From the NCBI RefSeq assembly GCF_020733705.1, contig NZ_JAJFZM010000009.1, positions 1 through 64,000 on the forward strand: a stretch of DNA of 64,000 nt, read 5' to 3'. Shown in pieces: positions 59,291 to 64,000 of this stretch; positions within the stretch are counted from its first letter, which is position 1; each line of letters opens with the position of its first letter. The notes beneath the pieces were generated by a model. It worked only from the letters and a program-made list of their open reading frames with translations. It did no database searches and was not told the DNA's origin. Made by a program: the position numbers and the translations under genes. Source of the stretch: Nocardia australiensis (lineage in GTDB: Bacteria > Actinomycetota > Actinomycetes > Mycobacteriales > Mycobacteriaceae).

Positions 59291-60046
59291 GTGGCCGCTC
59301 CCACCTCGCTCCGACCCCGGGCTCCCTGGACACACACCATCGATCTCGGCACCGAAGTTCGCGCTGCGGCGGCGTGGCTGCGCAGGCCCGGTCTGTTGCG
59401 TCGGATACCGCGCGCCGTGCGCCACCACCTCTCGGTGGCTCCCGCCACCACCGCCTACGCCTTCACGTTGTTCGTGACCTGGTGGACCCTGCGCGGAGTC
59501 GGTGCCTCGGTGGAACGCGGGTTGATCTTCTCCGCCTCGACGAACCTCTACAACATGCAGCACAATCCAGTTCAGGTGCTGGTCGCCTCGGCTTTCTGGA
59601 CCGAGGGCAGCTTCCCATGGCTCACCATCGCGGAATTTCTGGTGGTGATGGCCGCCGCCGAACGCTGGCTCGGCACCGGCCGCTGGATTCTTCTGTTCGC
59701 CACCGGGCATATCGGGGCGACGCTGCTGACAGTCACCGGAATCAGTCGCGCCATCGATCGCGGCGTCATCCCGCTGCGCGTAGCAGTCGCCACGGACGTC
59801 GGTGCCAGCTATGGCTTTGCCGCCGTGCTTACCGCCATGGCATTCCGGTTTCATGGCATTGTGCGGGTGCTGTGGGCGGTCACCATTCTCGCCGTTCTCT
59901 CTATCGCCCTTTGGGTGCGCCCGACGTTCACCGATTATGGGCATCTCTGCGCGGCCGTTATCGGCTTGGTCTTCGGCGCCATCGCGACAACTTTCTGGCG
60001 ACGGGTGGAACGTAAGCGGTCGGCCCGTGAAACCCAGCAGGACTGA
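59291..60046 (+). CDS. Rhomboid-like membrane protein
   Basis: A 251-residue protein with about five to six helices. NMQHNPVQVLVASAFWTEGS is typical of the actinobacterial rhomboid-like group, and AVATDVGASYGFAAVLTAMA holds the position of the rhomboid catalytic GxSxG; here it reads GASYG, so Ser is present. The second catalytic residue, His, may be in YGHLCAAVIGLVFGAI. Intramembrane protease activity is possible but unproved. GTG 59291 is chosen; the frame is open further upstream but Arg-rich and unlikely coding. Its stop touches that of the convergent antiporter gene. Confidence 0.8.
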   Translation: MAAPTSLRPRAPWTHTIDLGTEVRAAAAWLRRPGLLRRIPRAVRHHLSVAPATTAYAFTLFVTWWTLRGVGASVERGLIFSASTNLYNMQHNPVQVLVASAFWTEGSFPWLTIAEFLVVMAAAERWLGTGRWILLFATGHIGATLLTVTGISRAIDRGVIPLRVAVATDVGASYGFAAVLTAMAFRFHGIVRVLWAVTILAVLSIALWVRPTFTDYGHLCAAVIGLVFGAIATTFWRRVERKRSARETQQD

Positions 60047-61228
60047 TTACACGGACGCCGGGCGCCTCATCCGGTGCTGCACGAATCCGACAACCGGTTC
60101 GACAACGCGGGCCGCGACCGGGCCGAGCACCGCCATCAGCAGCACATAGGCCGACGCGAGGGCGGCCAGATCACCGTCGATGACACCCGTACCCACCGCC
60201 AATCCCGCGATGACAATGGAGAATTCGCCGCGCGCGACCAGCGCGGCTCCTGTCCGAGCGCGCCCCATTCTGCGTATGCCCTGGCTGCTCGCCGCCCACC
60301 AGCCGGTGCCGATCTTGGTCAGCATGGTGATCACCGCCAGCAGGATCGCCCAGCCCAGTACGGGCGGAATAGCACGCGGATCGGTACTGAGCCCGAAGGC
60401 CACGAAGAAGATCGCCGCGAACAGATCACGCAGCGGTTCCAGTAATTTCGCCGCCTCGTGCGCGGTGGAGCCGGAGATCGCGATGCCGAGCAGGAACGCG
60501 CCGACCGCCGCGGACACGTTCAACGCCGAGGCCACGCCCGCAATCAGCAGTGCCGCGCCGAGCAGCTTCAGCAGGAATACCTCACGGTCGTTGCTGTCCA
60601 CGATCGCGGAGACGTAGCGCCCGTAGCGCAACGCGACGACCAGCACCACCGTCACCGTCACCAGCGCGACGGCCAGTGCCTTCAATCCGCTCAGGAAGCT
60701 CAGCCCGGCCAGGATCGTGGTGAGCAGCGGCAGATACATCGCCATCGCGAGGTCTTCGAATACCAGGATCGACAGGATCACCGGAGTCTCCCGGTTACCG
60801 AGTCGCCCAAGATCATTCAGCACCTTGGCGACGATTCCCGAGGAGGAAATATAGGTGACCCCGGCCATCGTGATCGCGCCGTACACGCCCCAGCCGAGCA
60901 CCAGGGCTACCACCGCACCGGGCGTCGCGTTCGCGACGATGTCGACCAGACCAGCGGCCCATGAGCGACGCAGCCCGGTTACCAGTTCGGGTGCGGTGTA
61001 CTCCAAGCCAAGCAGCAGCAAGAGCAGCACCACACCGATTTCACTTGCGATATGGCCGAATTCGTTGGCTGCGCCGAGTTCGACTAAGCCGCCCTGGCCG
61101 AATGCCAAACCGCCGAGTAGATAGAGCGGTATCGGGGACATTCCGAAACGGCCCGCGACCCGGCCCATGATGCCGAGGGTGAAAAGCACGGCTCCGAGCT
61201 CGAGCAACGCGAGCGCGGTTTCGTTCAC
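60047..61228 (-). CDS. CPA2 family cation:proton antiporter
   Basis: A 393-residue protein with about 12 helices of the monovalent cation:proton antiporter-2 (KefB/KefC-type) fold: LLGLEYTAPELVTGLRRSWA, SSSGIVAKVLNDLGRLGNRE, VILSILVFEDLAMAMYLPLL (the acidic ExxxxD transport motif) and AVGAFLLGIAISGSTAHEAA. No RCK domain is attached; the regulatory subunit is encoded by the upstream gene, four bases away. It probably exchanges K+ or Na+ for H+. Confidence 0.93.
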   Translation of the reverse strand: MNETALALLELGAVLFTLGIMGRVAGRFGMSPIPLYLLGGLAFGQGGLVELGAANEFGHIASEIGVVLLLLLLGLEYTAPELVTGLRRSWAAGLVDIVANATPGAVVALVLGWGVYGAITMAGVTYISSSGIVAKVLNDLGRLGNRETPVILSILVFEDLAMAMYLPLLTTILAGLSFLSGLKALAVALVTVTVVLVVALRYGRYVSAIVDSNDREVFLLKLLGAALLIAGVASALNVSAAVGAFLLGIAISGSTAHEAAKLLEPLRDLFAAIFFVAFGLSTDPRAIPPVLGWAILLAVITMLTKIGTGWWAASSQGIRRMGRARTGAALVARGEFSIVIAGLAVGTGVIDGDLAALASAYVLLMAVLGPVAARVVEPVVGFVQHRMRRPASV

Positions 61229-61232
61229 GGGC

Positions 61233-61715
61233 TCAGCCGTGGGTCAGAATTTTTGCGGCTGTGTCGAGGCCATCGGGCGTGCCGACCACCACGAGCAGAT
61301 CGTCGGCGGCGAAGGTGAAATCGGGTCCCGGTGAGGGGTGCAACTGACCCGCGCGCATCACCGCGACGATGGAAGTCTTGGTGCGGGTTCGCATGCTGGT
61401 TTCCCCGAGGGTGCGGCCCTCATATGGCGAGTCGTCGCCGATCGGCAGTTGCCGGGTGGTTATCCCGGGCAGATCCCGGTGGTCCTCGCGCAACTCAGCG
61501 ACCAGCTGCGGCGCGCCGAGCAGATTCGCGAGCGCGGCTGCCTCGTCGGCGGTCAACGGAACCTGAGCGGCGCAGGCGTCCGGATCGTCGACCTTGGAGA
61601 CGATGAGATCGATACCGCCGTCGCGGTGGTCGACCACGCCCATTCTGCGGCCCGACCGCGCCAGGAAATCCTTGCGGACCCCGATTCCGGGCAGTGCGGT
61701 GACATCGACATTCAC
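61233..61715 (-). CDS. Antiporter regulatory subunit with TrkA-C domain (KhtT-like)
   Basis: A 160-residue cytoplasmic protein. An N-terminal part (VTALPGIGVRKDFLARSGRR) like KhtT is followed by a TrkA-C domain (RQLPIGDDSPYEGRTLGETS, DFTFAADDLLVVVGTPDGLD). KhtT-type subunits bind nucleotides and gate the CPA2 antiporter. It is the first gene of the pair, separated from the antiporter by four bases, and is divergent from the sensor kinase. Confidence 0.92.
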   Translation of the reverse strand: MNVDVTALPGIGVRKDFLARSGRRMGVVDHRDGGIDLIVSKVDDPDACAAQVPLTADEAAALANLLGAPQLVAELREDHRDLPGITTRQLPIGDDSPYEGRTLGETSMRTRTKTSIVAVMRAGQLHPSPGPDFTFAADDLLVVVGTPDGLDTAAKILTHG

Positions 61716-61812
61716 ACCCTCACATTAGCGCTTGGGTATCACGCGACTCGGGCAACCGCGCTCATCACTTCGACGGACCTGCGGGCACGCTCTGATGTGC
61801 TGTGATGGGAAT

Positions 61813-63081
61813 GTGAGCAGGCACTGGTCGGCATTGCCGACAACGGCGCAGGATGTGCTGGTCGTGGTCGCTGTGTTCGTCTTCGGCGCAGCGCTCTACC
61901 TGGCCGGATTCTATCCGATGACCGCCCGTAGCGCGGAGCCGTCACTGGTGCTGCGGTTCGGCGTGCTCATCCTCATGTGCGCAGTCTCGTTGCTGCGCCG
62001 TAGGACGCCGCTGTCGGCATTGGCCGCCGGGCTTGTTCCGCTCGGCCTGGATCTGTGGCTGGGTGCCACGGTGCCGATCTGGATCATGTATTCGGATCTG
62101 ATCTACGCCGCCGTGCTGTATTCCTCGCCTCGAGGGTCCCGGTTCGTGGTGATCGGAGGCGCGGGCGTCTCGGCGATGGTCGCGCTGCTCGCGCTGGTGC
62201 TGACCGGCGACTGGCGCGTACTGGCGATGGCGATCACCGCCGCCGCGGCGTTCATCGGCACCTCGATCTGGTGGGCTTTGTCGGTGCGTACACACAAGGA
62301 GATCGCGGGTGCCGAACGCGCACGCGCGCAAGCACTCACCCTCGTCGCCGAGCTGGACCGCCGGGCCGCGATCACCGACGAACGCAAGACGATGGCACGC
62401 GACCTGCACGATGTCATCGCCGGGCACCTCTCGGCGATCGCCATCCAGTCCGAGGCGGTGCTCGGCGTGCTGGCCAAGCAGGACTCCACCGATCCCGCGG
62501 TAACTGGAATCGTCGGCTCGATCAGGTCCAATAGCGTCAGCGCACTACAGGAGATGCGAACCATGATCGGATTGCTGCGTCGCGACGACGGTGAGCTGGA
62601 CGACGCGGCCGCGCCGCGCCGGCTCGCACAGTTGCCGATGCTGGTCGACGCGGCTCGCGGGGCCGGGATCGCGGTGCGTGTCGCCGCCGACCTCGACGGC
62701 ACCGAATTGCCCAGCGCCATCGACCAGGCTGCATACCGGATCGTGCAGGAAGCTTTGACCAATGCGATGAAGCACGCGCCGGGACAGCAGGTAGACATCG
62801 AGGTGTCCGCGCACACGACAACATTGGCGGTATCGGTCCGCAACCCGGTCAGCAGAACTCGCCATGAGCACCCGGTTCCCGAAACCGCGGCCGAGCCGGG
62901 CACCAATTCCGTCGCGAGCGAACACAATCGGCTCGACGGCGACCCGGACGTCCGGCATCGCGGGCTGGTGAATATGCGCGAACGCGCCGCGGCCCTCGGC
63001 GGAAGTTTCGCCGCCGGACCGGGTGCGGACTGCTGGGAAGTGCACGCGCGACTGCCACTGTCGGCCACAGGAGGGTCATGA
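61813..63081 (+). CDS. NarL-type sensor histidine kinase
   Basis: A 422-residue membrane kinase. Four to five N-terminal helices (residues 15-155) are followed by a HisKA_3 domain with DERKTMARDLHDVIAGHLSA, His199 being the phosphorylation site, and an HATPase domain (AYRIVQEALTNAMKHAPGQQ as N box, RHRGLVNMRERAAALGGSF as G box). GTG 61813 follows GGAAT; the frame upstream is unlikely coding. It overlaps its response regulator gene by ATGA. Signal unknown; the divergent antiporter pair is a possible target. Confidence 0.92.
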   Translation: MSRHWSALPTTAQDVLVVVAVFVFGAALYLAGFYPMTARSAEPSLVLRFGVLILMCAVSLLRRRTPLSALAAGLVPLGLDLWLGATVPIWIMYSDLIYAAVLYSSPRGSRFVVIGGAGVSAMVALLALVLTGDWRVLAMAITAAAAFIGTSIWWALSVRTHKEIAGAERARAQALTLVAELDRRAAITDERKTMARDLHDVIAGHLSAIAIQSEAVLGVLAKQDSTDPAVTGIVGSIRSNSVSALQEMRTMIGLLRRDDGELDDAAAPRRLAQLPMLVDAARGAGIAVRVAADLDGTELPSAIDQAAYRIVQEALTNAMKHAPGQQVDIEVSAHTTTLAVSVRNPVSRTRHEHPVPETAAEPGTNSVASEHNRLDGDPDVRHRGLVNMRERAAALGGSFAAGPGADCWEVHARLPLSATGGS

Positions 63082-63722
63082 TGATTCGAGTACTGATCGC
63101 CGACGACCACGGCGCGATCCGGGCCGGATTGCGAATGATCCTCGAAACCTCCGACGGCATCGAAGTGGTCGGCGAGGCCGCCGACGGCGATATCGCTGTG
63201 GCACAGGCGAAAGCACTGCGCCCGGATGTGGTGCTGATGGACGTGCGGATGCCCGGCGTCGACGGGATCACCGCCACCGGCCGGATCACCGCCGACGGCC
63301 TGGCCAGCGTGCTCATCCTCACCACCTTCGATCTGGACGAGTACGTCTTCCGCACACTGCGGGCGGGCGCGTCGGGATTCGTGTTGAAGTCCGTATCGGG
63401 GCAGGCGTTGGTGGAGGCAGTGCGCGCGGTTGCCGCCGGGGACGGTGTGCTGGCGCCGGAGGTCACCGCTGCGGTAATCAACGCGTTCGCCGCCACCAGC
63501 GCGGCGAACGAACCCGCGCCCGTCGCATTCGCCGACCTCACCGACCGGGAACGCGAGGTGCTCGACTGTCTCGGCGACGGCCTGTCCAACGCGCAGATCG
63601 CCGCCCGCCTGTTCATCGGTGAGACGACCGTGAAGACACACGTATCGCGGGTTTTCACCAAACTCGGTGTGCGGTCCCGGGTTCAGGCCGCGATCCTGGC
63701 CCGCGAGGCCAGGGACGGCTAG
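63078..63722 (+). CDS. NarL/LuxR-type response regulator
   Basis: A 214-residue regulator. The receiver domain shows VLIADDHGAIRAGLRMILET, the phospho-acceptor Asp55 in PDVVLMDVRMPGVDG, and the Lys in GFVLKSVSG. The LuxR HTH is at the end (LTDREREVLDCLGDGLSNAQ, IAARLFIGETTVKTHVSRVF). It is translationally coupled to the sensor kinase. A second ATG follows directly at 63081. Confidence 0.96.
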   Translation: MMIRVLIADDHGAIRAGLRMILETSDGIEVVGEAADGDIAVAQAKALRPDVVLMDVRMPGVDGITATGRITADGLASVLILTTFDLDEYVFRTLRAGASGFVLKSVSGQALVEAVRAVAAGDGVLAPEVTAAVINAFAATSAANEPAPVAFADLTDREREVLDCLGDGLSNAQIAARLFIGETTVKTHVSRVFTKLGVRSRVQAAILAREARDG

Positions 63723-63728
63723 CTCGGC

Positions 63729-64000
63729 TCAGCGATCCAGCGGTGCGAAAGTACCGTCCTCGTCGGGCAGATACGCGGTCACCGCGGTGACCGCGCCTGC
63801 GGGCAGCGGGCCGTAGAGATGTGGGAAGAGCATGGATTCCGGGTCGGTCGGTACGCCGGGCTCCCATTTCACCGGCGCGCCGACTCGCGCCGGATCGATG
63901 CGCAGCAGCACCAGGTCGCGGCGCCCGGTGAACAGGCGGTTCGCGGGTAGGTGCGCCTGCTGTGGCGTGGACAAATGGATGAAACCGACCTCCGTCAGCG
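63729..64000 (-). CDS. DUF952 family protein, partial (5' end beyond window)
   Basis: The last 90 codons of a gene whose start lies past position 64000. LTEVGFIHLSTPQQAHLPAN, RRDLVLLRIDPARVGAPVKW and DPESMLFPHLYGPLPAGAV are the DUF952 signature. DUF952 proteins are about 110-120 residues, so about 20-30 residues are missing. An ATG-like start at 63974 is not used because homology continues upstream. Function unknown. It converges on the response regulator gene. Confidence 0.88.
   Translation of the reverse strand, partial: LTEVGFIHLSTPQQAHLPANRLFTGRRDLVLLRIDPARVGAPVKWEPGVPTDPESMLFPHLYGPLPAGAVTAVTAYLPDEDGTFAPLDR

Noticed and set aside
57859..59451. Long minus-strand open frame opposite sigA
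   Set aside because: Antisense to a certain gene, with Arg/His/Leu-rich composition and no recognisable motif.
62103..63641. Minus-strand open frame of 512 codons opposite the two-component genes
   Set aside because: Shadow frame of the kinase and regulator genes, with no domain signature.
1..64000. CRISPR array or ribosomal RNA genes
   Set aside because: No regularly spaced repeats, cas genes or rRNA-like sequence are seen anywhere in the window.

Overview
The window looks like chromosomal DNA of a GC-rich mycolic-acid actinomycete of the Nocardiaceae, most likely Nocardia. The evidence is an arabinofuranosyltransferase of the AftC type, coproporphyrin-dependent heme genes (hemE, hemY, hemQ), and a gene order from about 27 kb to 59 kb that follows the Mycobacterium tuberculosis block zapE-ribD-like-TAP hydrolase-aftC-msrB-hemQ-hemY-hemE-DUF3000-rnd-dxs, then RNA methyltransferase-APC permease-ceoB-ceoC-DUF3159-OB fold-hydrolase-DUF3710-dut-DUF3093-DUF4193-cei-suhB-ppgK-sigA. 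The species assignment is inference.

Region 1 (1-10.3 kb) is a catabolic cluster. It encodes 2-amino-3-carboxymuconate-6-semialdehyde decarboxylase, a semialdehyde dehydrogenase, 4-oxalocrotonate decarboxylase (cut by the left edge), 2-oxopent-4-enoate hydratase, 4-hydroxy-2-oxovalerate aldolase and acylating acetaldehyde dehydrogenase, with an MHS-type transporter and an IclR regulator. Together these match the lower 3-hydroxyanthranilate (kynurenine/2-nitrobenzoate type) meta-cleavage route to pyruvate and acetyl-CoA. The ring-cleavage dioxygenase and the 2-aminomuconate deaminase are not in view. A frameshifted second aldolase copy lies between the dehydrogenase and the decarboxylase. A metallo-beta-lactamase-fold hydrolase and two DUF202 membrane proteins are placed inside the cluster.

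Region 2 (10.3-27 kb) is accessory. It has gene remnants (a sigma-region-4-like protein, a methyltransferase, a cytochrome P450, two alpha/beta hydrolases), an FAD oxidoreductase with a divergent WYL regulator, an excisionase-like HTH protein, four tRNA genes, and an IS701-type insertion sequence with CTAG target duplication. It also has two convergent genes with restriction-endonuclease-like domains (one TnsA-like fused to a sigma-4-like HTH, one CoiA-like with coiled coil and membrane anchor), a LysR regulator, a flavin monooxygenase, an MFS transporter and a secreted tyrosine phosphatase.

Region 3 (27-59 kb) is the conserved housekeeping block listed above. Differences from the mycobacterial order include a glutaminase-STAS-cNMP fusion, a SIMPL-domain protein, an enoyl-CoA hydratase flanked by direct repeats, and an ECF sigma factor placed after ceoC.

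Region 4 (59-64 kb) holds a rhomboid-like membrane protein, a CPA2 antiporter with its TrkA-C regulatory subunit, a NarL-type two-component system, and a DUF952 protein cut by the right edge. Several genes start at or within a few bases of a TANNNT box, which suggests leaderless transcription.
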